Source of the DNA: an uncultured Clostridia bacterium
GTDB lineage: Bacteria; Bacillota; Clostridia; Christensenellales; Borkfalkiaceae
Length of the DNA: 64,000 nucleotides
Direction: 5' to 3'
NCBI GenBank assembly: GCA_947628675.1
Contig: CANRAR010000001.1
Span: forward strand, 1-64,000
The position numbers and the translations under genes were made by a program. This document shows positions 1-7,949 of the stretch, piece by piece (positions within the stretch are counted from its first letter, which is position 1; every line of letters starts with the position of its first letter). Under the pieces are notes generated by a model. It saw nothing but the letters and a program-made list of their open reading frames with translations. It did no database searches and was not told the origin of the DNA.

Positions 1-38
1 GAAGAGAGTTACCACCTCGCCGCAAAGGAAAAATGAAG

Positions 39-68
39 GTATAAAATTTTTCATTCCCGTCGATAACC
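39..68 (+). promoter_or_regulatory. possible sigma-F promoter of spoIIR
   Basis: GGTATA is followed, after 15 bases, by GTCGATAACC. This partly fits the forespore sigma-F pattern (-35 GyATA, -10 GGnRAnAnT). It is plausible because spoIIR is a sigma-F gene in Bacillus, but the -10 match is imperfect, so this is only a suggestion. Confidence 0.3.
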
Positions 69-97
69 TCTGCGAAAAAAGTGCGGAGGTTGTGTTT

Positions 98-628
98 ATG
101 AAGAAGTTTGCGGTGATCGCATTGCTCGTGGCGGCGATTTTGGGCGTCGTGTTTGCGTTTGCAGGGACGGGGAAGCGGGAGACCGCGGACGCCGCGTCCT
201 ATCTGCGGGTACATATCCGCGCCAATTCCAACGGCGAGGAGGATCAGGCGGTCAAATACAAGGTGCGCGACGCCGTGGTTGCCTTCCTCACGCCCACCGT
301 CGCGGAGTGCGAGACGAAAGCGGAGGCGATGCAAAAGATCGGCGCAAAACTCGGCGAGGCGGAAGAGGTCGCCGAGCGGGTTCTTGCGGAGAACGGATTT
401 TTTTACGGGGCGCGCGCGGAAATCCGGAAAGAGGAATTTCCAACCCGCGTCTACGAAAATGCGACGCTCGAGGCGGGCGTATACGATGCGCTCATTCTCG
501 AACTCGGTACGGGCAAGGGGGATAATTGGTGGTGCGTCGTCTACCCGCCCCTCTGTTTCGGCGGCGGAAAAACCAACATTATTTATAAGAGCAAAATCAA
601 GGAGATCATCGAAAAATTCTTCGGCTGA
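98..628 (+). CDS. spoIIR: stage II sporulation protein R
   Basis: SpoIIR is the secreted forespore signal that triggers SpoIIGA to process pro-sigma-E in the mother cell. The 176-residue product has an N-terminal signal or membrane segment (about residues 4-24), then the family signature LRVHIRANSNGEEDQ and, near residue 145, GDNWWCVVYPPLCF, which I recognise as hallmarks of the SpoIIR family. I chose ATG 98 because GGAGGT lies 7 bases upstream; the GTG at 92 is only one base from that site. Length is normal for the compact clostridial form. The gene stands alone between a possible sigma-F promoter and a strong terminator, and is followed by the germination genes sleB-ypeB. Confidence 0.93.
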   Translation: MKKFAVIALLVAAILGVVFAFAGTGKRETADAASYLRVHIRANSNGEEDQAVKYKVRDAVVAFLTPTVAECETKAEAMQKIGAKLGEAEEVAERVLAENGFFYGARAEIRKEEFPTRVYENATLEAGVYDALILELGTGKGDNWWCVVYPPLCFGGGKTNIIYKSKIKEIIEKFFG

Positions 629-635
629 AAAAAGC

Positions 636-672
636 GCCGCCCGCCCCGGAAAGAGGCGGGCGGCTTTGCTTT
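636..672 (+). terminator. intrinsic terminator after spoIIR
   Basis: A perfect 10-bp GC stem (GCCGCCCGCC with GGCGGGCGGC) is followed by TTTGCTTT. It separates spoIIR from sleB. Confidence 0.8.
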
Positions 673-729
673 CCTGCAAATATCGCATAAAATTTTCCGC
701 CTTGCGCACATTGTGCATAGGAGGAAATT

Positions 730-1488
730 ATGAAAAAATTTTTGGCAATCGGCGCGTTGGCGCTTGCGCTCACCGCGACGGCTGCCGCGGGCGCGACGGC
801 TATCGCGGTCACCCGCGCGCAGGACGCGACCGATACAGCGCTCGTCTCCGTCGAGACTGCCGCCGTGCTCCGTCAGGGCAGCAGGGGCAGCGAGGTGAAG
901 GAGGTTCAGCGCAGATTGAAACAATGGGGCTACTACACGGGCGCCGTGGACGGCGTGTTCGGCGCGGCGACCAAGAAGGCGGTCATCGCCTTCCAGAAGA
1001 AGAACGGGCTCACGGCGGACGGCGTCGTGGGACGGGCGACCTACAAGGCGCTCGGCATGAACGATTCGTACAACGCGCTCGGCGGCAATTCGGGCTCGTC
1101 AAGTTCTTCGGGCAGTTCGGGAAGTTCGTCGTACACCTCGTCCGATTTGTACCTTCTCGCCAAGTGCATCTATGCCGAAGGCAGGGGAGAGAGTTACACG
1201 GGGCAAGTCGCCATCGGCGCGGTCATCATGAACCGCGTGAGAAGTTCCAAGTTCCCCAACAGTATCGCGGGCGTCGTCTATCAGCAGGGCGCGTTCACCG
1301 CGGTGACGGACGGGCAGATCAACTTGGAACCCAACGAAACGGCATATAACGCCGCGCGCGACGCCATGAACGGCTGGGATCCCACCTACGGGTGCCTGTA
1401 TTACTACAATCCCGCCGTCGCAACGAGCGCGTGGATCTTCAACCGTCAGACGGTGACGGTCATCGGCAAGCACGTGTTTGCCATTTAA
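730..1488 (+). CDS. sleB: spore cortex-lytic enzyme SleB
   Basis: SleB is the lytic transglycosylase-type enzyme that degrades cortex peptidoglycan during germination. The 252-residue product has a signal peptide (about 1-30), a peptidoglycan-binding domain with the VKEVQRRLKQWGYYTG and AVIAFQKKNGL motifs (about 50-105), a Gly/Ser-rich linker (about 118-137), and a C-terminal hydrolase_2 domain containing YAEGRGE (the Glu is the expected catalytic residue), GQVAIGAVIMNRV and WIFNRQTVTVIGKHVFA. AGGAGG precedes the ATG. It sits directly upstream of ypeB, the usual sleB-ypeB arrangement. GCATA and CATTGTG upstream loosely resemble a sigma-G promoter, but the spacing is long (19 bases). Confidence 0.95.
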   Translation: MKKFLAIGALALALTATAAAGATAIAVTRAQDATDTALVSVETAAVLRQGSRGSEVKEVQRRLKQWGYYTGAVDGVFGAATKKAVIAFQKKNGLTADGVVGRATYKALGMNDSYNALGGNSGSSSSSGSSGSSSYTSSDLYLLAKCIYAEGRGESYTGQVAIGAVIMNRVRSSKFPNSIAGVVYQQGAFTAVTDGQINLEPNETAYNAARDAMNGWDPTYGCLYYYNPAVATSAWIFNRQTVTVIGKHVFAI

Positions 1489-1497
1489 GGAGGAGAT

Positions 1498-3465
1498 ATG
1501 GAAAAGAAAATCGGAAAGAACGTATCGAGCGGCGCGGAGAAGGTAGAGACGGTGGAGAAGAAGATCTCCGCCGAGGAAGTGGACGCGCCCAAGACGAAGA
1601 CGACCAAGTCGGTCGAAAAGACGGCAAACACCAAAAAGCCCGCCGTGAAGAAGAGCACAAAGAAGACGCTCTCCAAGGCGGAGAAGAAGGAGCGCCGCGC
1701 TGCGGACAAGCGGGTGGATAAGGCGAAGGCAAAGGCGGAAAAGAAGGAAGAAAAGGCGCTCAAAAAGGCCGAACTCAAACAGAAAAAGATAGAGAAGAAG
1801 GCGGCTTTGAAGGCGAAGAAACTCGCGCGCAAGGAACTTATCGCCAAGAAGTGCGCCGAGCGCAAGCAGGCGAAACTCGAAAAGCGCGCCGCCATCCGCG
1901 AAAAAAAGATCGAGCGCCGCGCCGAGAAGATCGCCCGCCGCGAGATGCTCAAAAACGAGACCAAGGCGGAGAAGCAAAAGCGCATCGCCCGCGAGAAAAA
2001 GGAGCGCATCGCGCTCAAAAAACAGCGCGCGGAAGCCCGCCAAAAGGCGCGGGAGGATAGGCACAAGGCGCGTCAGGCCGCCCATGCGAGGAAGGCTTCG
2101 GATAAGAAGCACAGGCGCGAACAGAAGACGGAGCGCAAGGCAAACAGGCGCGGCTTCGGCGGCTGGCTCGCGGCGGTCATCTCGCTCGGCGTCGCCTGCC
2201 TCGCCCTTGCGACCGTCGTCACCTACGGCGCGTTCGAGATGAACGGGATGCAAGTCGCGTCCGAAAACGGCTATCGCTCCACCCTTTACGAGATGGTCTC
2301 CGTCTCCGAGGATATGGAAAACAACCTCTCCAAACTCCGCGTATCGGCGGGCGCGGATGAGCAGAGGCGGCTCCTCACCGACGTCCTCGTGGATACCGCC
2401 CTCATGGAGAGCGCCCTCGAGCGCATCCCCGTCGATCAGGCGACGAGCACGGACATCTCTTCCTTCGTCAACAGGACGGGGCGCTATGCGAGTATGCTTT
2501 TGAGCCGTTTGGCGGCGGGGGAACCCATCACCGAGAGCCAGATGCGCACGGCGGCCGCCCTCTATGAGATCAATTCCAAACTCTACGGCGAACTCAACGA
2601 ACTTGCAACGCACCTCGATGCGGGCGACTTCACCGACTTCGTGAACGGCAATGCGGGCGACATCTCCGATCGCTTCGGCGAAATGGGCAAGATGACGCAC
2701 GAACAGGGTGAGGAAATATTTGATGCTCCTTTCGCGGGACACGGCAACGTGGGCGAAAACCAACTCGCCTCCCTTCCCGAGATCACGTCGGCGGAGGCCA
2801 AGGAGCGCGTCTCGGAATATCTTTCCGCCTACCGTTTTAAGACGGTGGACTACACGGGCGAGACGACCTCTCCCATGATGACCTCTTACAACTTCACGAT
2901 GCGCGACGAAAACGACGTGGAGTACTTCGCCGAGATCACTAAAAACGGCGGCAAACTCGCCTTCTTCGATGCCTACGAAGAGTGCACGGAGAAGAACTTC
3001 GACCTCGAAACGTGCGATAAATTGGCGCGGGAATTCCTCGCCGAACTCGGCATCGAGGACGTGGAGGCGGTGTGGCTCTCCGACGGCGGCATGGTGGCGA
3101 ACCTCACCTATGCGGCAAACACGAACGGCGTACGCGCCTATCCCGACCTCATCCGCGTCAGGGTGTGCGAATCCAAGGGCAGGGTGATGGGCGTCGATGC
3201 CCGCGGGTATCTCGTCAACCACCACGAGCGCGACTACAACGCCGAACTCACCGAGGCGGAGGCAAAGTCGCTCCTCTCGGCAGGGCTCGAAGTGACGGGC
3301 GCGAACCGTGCGCTCATCCCCGTACACGGGAGCGAGACGCTTTGCTACGAATTTTCCTGCAAGTACGGCGAGGACGAATATCTCGTCTATATCGACGCCC
3401 GCTCGGGCGAAGAGGTTCAGCTGTTCCGTGTGCGGCAGAGCGCGCGGGGAAGCTACCTCGAATAA
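1498..3465 (+). CDS. ypeB: YpeB-like germination protein with a long basic N-terminal extension
   Basis: YpeB is the membrane partner that stabilises SleB in the spore. Here the recognisable YpeB part begins with one membrane segment (about residues 222-243), followed by the helical region and PepSY-like repeats ending in YIDARSGEEVQLF. The product is 655 residues against about 450 in Bacillus. The excess is residues 1-218, which are almost only Lys, Arg, Glu and Ala in heptad-like coiled-coil runs, ahead of the membrane segment and so predicted to be on the forespore cytoplasmic side. AAGGAGG lies upstream of ATG 1498, so the extension belongs to the reading frame. Known: the sleB-ypeB pairing. 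Inferred: the extension could bind nucleic acid or pack against a forespore component. Confidence 0.85.
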   Translation: MEKKIGKNVSSGAEKVETVEKKISAEEVDAPKTKTTKSVEKTANTKKPAVKKSTKKTLSKAEKKERRAADKRVDKAKAKAEKKEEKALKKAELKQKKIEKKAALKAKKLARKELIAKKCAERKQAKLEKRAAIREKKIERRAEKIARREMLKNETKAEKQKRIAREKKERIALKKQRAEARQKAREDRHKARQAAHARKASDKKHRREQKTERKANRRGFGGWLAAVISLGVACLALATVVTYGAFEMNGMQVASENGYRSTLYEMVSVSEDMENNLSKLRVSAGADEQRRLLTDVLVDTALMESALERIPVDQATSTDISSFVNRTGRYASMLLSRLAAGEPITESQMRTAAALYEINSKLYGELNELATHLDAGDFTDFVNGNAGDISDRFGEMGKMTHEQGEEIFDAPFAGHGNVGENQLASLPEITSAEAKERVSEYLSAYRFKTVDYTGETTSPMMTSYNFTMRDENDVEYFAEITKNGGKLAFFDAYEECTEKNFDLETCDKLAREFLAELGIEDVEAVWLSDGGMVANLTYAANTNGVRAYPDLIRVRVCESKGRVMGVDARGYLVNHHERDYNAELTEAEAKSLLSAGLEVTGANRALIPVHGSETLCYEFSCKYGEDEYLVYIDARSGEEVQLFRVRQSARGSYLE

Positions 3466-3477
3466 GAAAAGCGACGG

Positions 3478-3505
3478 AAAAGGACTCCTTCGGGGGTCTT
3501 TTTTC
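3478..3505 (+). terminator. terminator after ypeB
   Basis: GGACTCC-TTCG-GGGGTC hairpin followed by six T. Confidence 0.75.
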
Positions 3506-3542
3506 GCGTCGCGGAAAAATTTTCTCGATTTTCCCATAGGAC

Positions 3543-3571
3543 TTGCAAAATGCGGCGAATTGTCGTAAAAT
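3543..3571 (+). promoter_or_regulatory. sigma-A promoter of trmL
   Basis: TTGCAA, 17-base spacer, TAAAAT. About 25 bases of leader, including AAAGGAGG, separate it from the TTG start of trmL. Confidence 0.65.
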
Positions 3572-3595
3572 AGGAACAGCAAAAGGAGGCTCAAC

Positions 3596-4090
3596 TTGTT
3601 CCACGTCGTGCTCGTCGAACCGGAGATCCCGCAGAACACGGGGAATATCGCGCGCACCTGCGCCGCTACGGGGTGCGTATTGCATCTCATAAAGCCGCTC
3701 GGGTTCGAACTTTCGGATCGGCAGTTGAAGCGCGCCGGGCTCGACTATTGGAACAGCGTGGAAGTTCACGTCCACGAGCGTTTTTCCGAACTCGCGGAGC
3801 AAGATCCCGCCGCCCGCTTTTTCTTCTTCACGACGAAGGCGGAGCGCGCCTACACCGAGGCGGAGTTTCGCGCGGGCGACTATCTCGTGTTCGGCAAGGA
3901 GACGAGGGGGCTCGAGGAGGAACTGCTCGTGGAGCACCGCGAGTGGTGTGTCCGCCTCCCCATGATCGCGGGGAGCAGGTCTTTGAACCTCTCCAACGCC
4001 GTCGCCGTCGCCGTGTACGAGGGGTTGCGGCAAAACAGTTTCGGGGGGCTGGCGTGTGCGGGAGAGTTGCACCGCCTGCACTGGCAATGA
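3596..4090 (+). CDS. trmL: tRNA (cytidine(34)-2'-O)-methyltransferase TrmL
   Basis: TrmL is a SPOUT-fold SAM-dependent enzyme that 2'-O-methylates the wobble base of tRNA-Leu isoacceptors. The 164-residue product carries the TrmL signatures: VEPEIPQNTGNIARTC at the N-terminus, FGKETRGL in the middle, and RSLNLSNAVAVAVYEG forming the C-terminal knot. The start is TTG, chosen because AAAGGAGG lies just upstream and the family begins exactly there (MFHVVLVEPEIP). The stop codon overlaps the next start as ATGA, so the downstream leucine-rich-repeat gene is translationally coupled to it. Confidence 0.93.
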   Translation: MFHVVLVEPEIPQNTGNIARTCAATGCVLHLIKPLGFELSDRQLKRAGLDYWNSVEVHVHERFSELAEQDPAARFFFFTTKAERAYTEAEFRAGDYLVFGKETRGLEEELLVEHREWCVRLPMIAGSRSLNLSNAVAVAVYEGLRQNSFGGLACAGELHRLHWQ

Positions 4091-5169
4091 AGTACGGCAT
4101 GAAATCCGTCCGCAGCGCGCTCTTTGTGCTTCTTGCACTCTTTTGGGCGCTCCTCTTCTTTCTTCCCATGCCGCGTTCGTGGGCGGTGGGCGATGAAACG
4201 TACCGCTGCGTCTGGGCGGACGGCACGGAGACGGAGGAGAGTTACTTTTCCGCCTATTCCGACCTCGTCGGCATGAACGACGGGGGCGAACTCGTCCTCG
4301 GCCGCGGAGATCTCACGGGCGTCATCGCCGCGAGCGAAGCCTGCCAAAGCGCCTTTCATGTCTTCGAGAACGGCGGGCTCGGCGACCTTTTGCAGCTCAA
4401 TATCTCCGCGGTCACGCGGTTGGAGCGCGCCGCTTTGTATCGGCGCTATCAAAATCGCCTCTGGTATGCGGACGAATACTTCGCGTGGAGCGGCGAAGCG
4501 TTGCAGCGCACGGAGGCACAGCGGGCGGAGACCCTCGTGCTGCTCGCGGGGGACATGACGGCGACGCGCCTCATCGAGACGCAGGCGGAGCGCCTTTTCC
4601 TGCGCGCGGATGCGAACTTTTCGGCGTCCGTCGTCGAGGGTACGGCGGTAAAGGAAGTGCTCGCGGAACAGCCCTATTCTTCGGAGGGCAACACGGTCTG
4701 CCTCTCCACACCGGGCGGGGTGCGCCTTCTCGCGGGATTGCCCGCGGCGCGCACGGTCACGGTGCCCGAGCGCGTGTATTTTGCCGACGAGGGCGCGCTT
4801 CTCCCTTGTACGCAGTTGGAAGCGGTCGAAATTCCCTTCGCGGGGAGCGCACAAAGTTCCGTGGGAACGCTCTTCCGCGGCGAGTTCGCCCACCTCTTTT
4901 CCACGGGGAAGGAGTACCGCGTTCCCGAGACGCTCAAAAGGGTGCGCGTCAAGGGCGGGTATCTCATCGCCCACGCCTTTTATTCGTGCAAGTACGTGGA
5001 GGAGATCGACGCCTGCGGCGTCTCCGTGGAGAATATCGAGAGGGATGCCTTCGTGGATTGCACTTCCTTAAAACTTCTGCACACGCCGCGGGAGAACGTT
5101 AGGCTGCAGGGCAATTTTACAAAACATCTCGCGCCGTGCGGGTGTACGATATACGAACGCGCCGACTGA
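4087..5169 (+). CDS. membrane-anchored BspA-like leucine-rich-repeat protein
   Basis: A 360-residue protein with one N-terminal hydrophobic segment (about residues 9-27: signal or anchor) and an otherwise soluble extracytoplasmic body. The last 120 residues contain repeats of the LRR_5/BspA type (LEAVEIPFAGS; YLIAHAFYSCKYVEEID; IERDAFVDCTSLKLLHTP). The N-terminal 200 residues match nothing I recognise. It overlaps trmL by four bases (ATGA) and is followed after 30 bases by cardiolipin synthase. The function is unknown; BspA-type repeats usually mediate protein binding at the cell surface. Confidence 0.7.
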   Translation: MKYGMKSVRSALFVLLALFWALLFFLPMPRSWAVGDETYRCVWADGTETEESYFSAYSDLVGMNDGGELVLGRGDLTGVIAASEACQSAFHVFENGGLGDLLQLNISAVTRLERAALYRRYQNRLWYADEYFAWSGEALQRTEAQRAETLVLLAGDMTATRLIETQAERLFLRADANFSASVVEGTAVKEVLAEQPYSSEGNTVCLSTPGGVRLLAGLPAARTVTVPERVYFADEGALLPCTQLEAVEIPFAGSAQSSVGTLFRGEFAHLFSTGKEYRVPETLKRVRVKGGYLIAHAFYSCKYVEEIDACGVSVENIERDAFVDCTSLKLLHTPRENVRLQGNFTKHLAPCGCTIYERAD

Positions 5170-5199
5170 CGGCGCAGCATTTCACGGGAGGGTGAAAGT

Positions 5200-6777
5200 A
5201 TGAAGAGAACGCTCAAAAAAATATTCAGCCGCTTTTCGCTCGTCGGGCTCACGATCGTGCTCATGTTCCTCGTGTTCGTCGGCGTAATCGTCGGTGCCGT
5301 CTACGTGTTGGATCAGGTGCTCGTCGCCTACTATCCCGTCGCGGAGCCCTACGTACGGTGGGGGCTCACGGCGGTCGCCTATCTCAGCGCCGTCATCTGC
5401 GTGTTGCACGTCGCCAACCGCGACATGGTGCCCGAGACCAAGATCCCGTGGATCCTCGCCATCGTCGTGCTCAACTTCGTGGGGGTCTTGATGTACTGCT
5501 CGTTCTCCTTCGTGCGTCCCCCCAAGCGCCAGCGCAAGCGGTACGTCTATCTCTACACCAAGAACGCGCAACTCGCCGCGCCCTCCGAACATACGCCGCA
5601 GGAGGGCGACCCCGGGCAGTGGAGGACGACGGGCGAAGCCCTCCGCGCCGCCGACCCCACCGCCAACCTCTACACGGGCACCAAGACGGAGTACTTCCCC
5701 GTCGGCGAGGAATTTGCAAAGCACCTCATCGAGGACTTGGGCAAGGCCGAAAAGTACATCTTCATGGAGTACTTCATCATCGGCAAGGGCAAACTTTGGA
5801 GTTCCATTCTCGAGGTGCTCACAAAGAAGGTGCAGGAGGGCGTTGAGGTGCGCCTCGTGTACGACGACATCGGCAGCATGGGCAAGGTGCACTTCCGCTA
5901 CCACAAGACGCTGCAAAAGTTGGGCATTAAGTGCGTGAAGTTCAACCCCTTCGTGCCCGTCGTCACCAACGTCCACAACAACCGCGACCATAGAAAGATC
6001 ACCGTCATCGACGGAAAAGTGGCATATACGGGCGGGCTCAACCTCGCCGACGAATACGTTAACATCGATAGCCCCTACGGCCATTGGAAGGACAACGCCG
6101 TCCGCATGGAGGGGGAGGGCGTGAAGAGTTTCATCTTCATGTTCCTGCACCTCTACAATATGCAGACGCGCGGCAGCGAGGACTTCTCGCCCTACTTCCC
6201 CGAGGAGTACGAGCGCTTCGAGGGCGAGGGCTGGATCCAGCCGTACGGCGACGGCCCCGCGCCCCTCTACGGGAAGCACGTCGGCGAGGACGTGTACATC
6301 GACATCCTCGCGGGCGCAAGAAAGTATGTGTGGATCATGACACCCTACCTCATCATCGACTACCGTATGCGCGAGGCGCTCGTGCTCGCGGCAAAGAGGG
6401 GGGTGGATGTGCGCATCATCACGCCGCACATTCCCGATAAGAAAATTGCCTTTTCGCTCACCCGTTCCAACTATCTCGCGCTCATCCGCGGCGGGGTGAA
6501 GATCTACGAATATCTCCCCGGCTTCGTGCACGGCAAGTGCTTCCTCGCCGACGACGAAACGGGCGTCGTGGGCACCATCAACCTCGACTACCGCTCCCTT
6601 CTCTATCACTATGAAGACGCCGTTTTGCTGTACGGCGCGAAGGCGCTCGAAGGGCTCAAGGCGGACATGGAGGGAATGTTCGAGGTCTCCATGAAACTCA
6701 CGGTGGAGGACGCCAAGAAGAACGTCGTGTGGCGGTGGGTGTGCGAGATCGCCAAGATCTTTGCGCCGCTGTTTTAA
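5200..6777 (+). CDS. cls: cardiolipin synthase
   Basis: A phospholipase-D-superfamily enzyme that condenses two phosphatidylglycerols into cardiolipin plus glycerol at the membrane. The 525-residue product has three N-terminal hydrophobic segments (about 10-35, 50-70, 83-105), then two PLD domains. The first HKD motif is HRKITVID (His about residue 264, followed by GGLN) and the second is HGKCFLADD (His about 444, followed by GTINLDYRS). Both motifs are complete. The length is typical of the clostridial ClsA-like family. GGGAGGGTG precedes the ATG. It follows the trmL-LRR pair closely and may be in the same transcript. Confidence 0.94.
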   Translation: MKRTLKKIFSRFSLVGLTIVLMFLVFVGVIVGAVYVLDQVLVAYYPVAEPYVRWGLTAVAYLSAVICVLHVANRDMVPETKIPWILAIVVLNFVGVLMYCSFSFVRPPKRQRKRYVYLYTKNAQLAAPSEHTPQEGDPGQWRTTGEALRAADPTANLYTGTKTEYFPVGEEFAKHLIEDLGKAEKYIFMEYFIIGKGKLWSSILEVLTKKVQEGVEVRLVYDDIGSMGKVHFRYHKTLQKLGIKCVKFNPFVPVVTNVHNNRDHRKITVIDGKVAYTGGLNLADEYVNIDSPYGHWKDNAVRMEGEGVKSFIFMFLHLYNMQTRGSEDFSPYFPEEYERFEGEGWIQPYGDGPAPLYGKHVGEDVYIDILAGARKYVWIMTPYLIIDYRMREALVLAAKRGVDVRIITPHIPDKKIAFSLTRSNYLALIRGGVKIYEYLPGFVHGKCFLADDETGVVGTINLDYRSLLYHYEDAVLLYGAKALEGLKADMEGMFEVSMKLTVEDAKKNVVWRWVCEIAKIFAPLF

Positions 6778-6786
6778 GGAGAAAGC

Positions 6787-7035
6787 ATGATCCATTCTCT
6801 CTCGGGCGGCGTCATTTCGGACGGAAACGTATACGATTTTGCCAAAGTCCGCGTGGAAGGCGTCCCGCGGTGGTATCTCAACGGTTGCGGCGCCAAGGAG
6901 GGCGACAGGGTGCTCGTGCCCGTCGGCTACGAAAGCCGCGAGGGCGTCGTGGAGCGCGTGGAGGCGTGTACGGCGCAAACGGCGCCCTGCTCCTTAAAGC
7001 GCACCGCACAAATTTCGGCGGTGCTCGAAAAGTAG
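6787..7035 (+). CDS. small conserved-looking protein of unknown function
   Basis: An 82-residue soluble protein, nine bases after cls, with AAGGAG upstream of its ATG. It reads as a compact beta-rich domain: YDFAKVRVEG, then GDRVLVPVGY and EGVVERVEACTAQTAPC. The GDRVLVPxG...EGVV pattern is reminiscent of the N-terminal DNA-binding fold of PriA, but the resemblance is short and I would not name it. It has three cysteines. It ends exactly where the mntP promoter begins and is probably the last gene of the cls unit. Confidence 0.6.
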   Translation: MIHSLSGGVISDGNVYDFAKVRVEGVPRWYLNGCGAKEGDRVLVPVGYESREGVVERVEACTAQTAPCSLKRTAQISAVLEK

Positions 7036-7064
7036 TTGACAGGGCGGTCGCCGCATGATACAAT
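7036..7064 (+). promoter_or_regulatory. sigma-A promoter of the mntP leader
   Basis: Consensus TTGACA, 17-base spacer, TACAAT preceded by TGA (extended -10). It lies directly after the stop codon of the preceding small gene. Confidence 0.85.
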
Positions 7065-7070
7065 AACATA

Positions 7071-7198
7071 GCCATAGGGGAGTAGTCGGCCTGCGTTTGC
7101 GGGCGGCAATGTCCACACAATGCGGCATTTGCCGCGGGTATTGCATGAAACGGCGAGACTTATGCGCGGTCTTTTTCCGCGCGTAAGTCTTTTTTTAT
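7071..7198 (+). promoter_or_regulatory. yybP-ykoY manganese riboswitch
   Basis: The leader begins with the motif AGGGGAGTAG and contains CGGCGAGACTTA near its end, the two conserved ends of the yybP-ykoY Mn2+ aptamer. The second motif is at once the 5' arm of a terminator with a 14-bp stem (7156-7169 with 7177-7190, one G-T pair) and eight T. Metal binding to the aptamer would therefore compete with termination, switching mntP on when Mn2+ is high. The central part is more divergent from the consensus than the two ends. Placement directly ahead of mntP supports the call. Confidence 0.85.
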
Positions 7199-7221
7199 CT
7201 CATGGAAAAGGGGAACGGGCG

Positions 7222-7812
7222 ATGCAACTTTGGGAACTGATGCTCATCGCGGTCGCGCTCTCGATGGACGCCTTCGCCGTCGGCATGACGGACGGCATGG
7301 AGGAGCCCACAATGTCCGCGCCCAAAAGGGCGGCGGTCGCGGGCGCATTCGGGCTGTTCCAGTGCCTCATGCCGCTCATCGGGTACTACGCGAGTTCGGC
7401 ATTCTCTTCCGTCGTGGAGCGCATCGCGCCGTGGCTCTCCTTTGCCCTCCTCGCCTTCATCGGCGGAAAGGCAGTTTTCTCCGCTGTCATGGAGGAGCGC
7501 CGCGGCGGGCTCTTGAAGCGAACATCGCGCGCCCGCCTCACCCCCGCAAAACTGTTCGCGCAGGCAATTGCTACCGCCCTCGATGCGCTCGCGGTGGGGG
7601 TCACCCTGCTCGCCTCGGAGGCGACGGTCGGGCTTCCATTCCACATCGTACTCTGCGCCCTCCTCATCGGGCTCGTCACGTTTATCCTCTCCGCGGCGGC
7701 GGTGGAGATGGGCGAGCGCGTCGGCAACCGGCTCTCCGATCGTGCGGAACTTTTGGGCGGCGGCGTCCTCATCCTCATCGGAGTGAAAATTCTGCTCGAA
7801 GGCGTGGCGTAA
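7222..7812 (+). CDS. mntP: manganese efflux pump MntP
   Basis: A 196-residue, six-helix membrane protein that exports Mn2+. The two halves show the internal repeat of the family: LMLIAVALSMDAFAVGMTDG near the N-terminus and AIATALDALAVGVTLL in the middle, each with the conserved Asp. ATG 7222 is chosen because the family begins at this hydrophobic helix; an open frame extends upstream but runs through the riboswitch. A GGGGAACGGG stretch serves as ribosome-binding site. Expression should be switched on by the upstream Mn2+ riboswitch. Confidence 0.93.
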   Translation: MQLWELMLIAVALSMDAFAVGMTDGMEEPTMSAPKRAAVAGAFGLFQCLMPLIGYYASSAFSSVVERIAPWLSFALLAFIGGKAVFSAVMEERRGGLLKRTSRARLTPAKLFAQAIATALDALAVGVTLLASEATVGLPFHIVLCALLIGLVTFILSAAAVEMGERVGNRLSDRAELLGGGVLILIGVKILLEGVA

Positions 7813-7819
7813 AGTTTGC

Positions 7820-7848
7820 TTGACTTTTCCGTGCGGAAATGCTACCAT
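7820..7848 (+). promoter_or_regulatory. sigma-A promoter of the cation exchanger gene
   Basis: TTGACT, 17-base spacer, TACCAT. About 95 bases of GC-rich leader follow before the ATG; it contains self-complementary stretches but no riboswitch class that I recognise. Confidence 0.65.
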
Positions 7849-7949
7849 TTGTCTGTCCCGCATGGGGGCGGACCGTCCCGCACGGGCGGGCTACTTTGCA
7901 TGGGCGGCGGCGGAAAGGGGAAACCTACTTTGGATAGGAAAGAAGAAGC

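Noticed and set aside
1099-3690. An 863-codon open frame on the minus strand across sleB-ypeB
   Set aside because: It is antisense to two clear germination genes. Long antisense frames are expected in GC-rich DNA, and the translation is low-complexity with no motif or ribosome site.
7120-7221. N-terminal extension of MntP
   Set aside because: The frame is open but runs through the Mn2+ riboswitch and its terminator. The known MntP N-terminus is at 7222.
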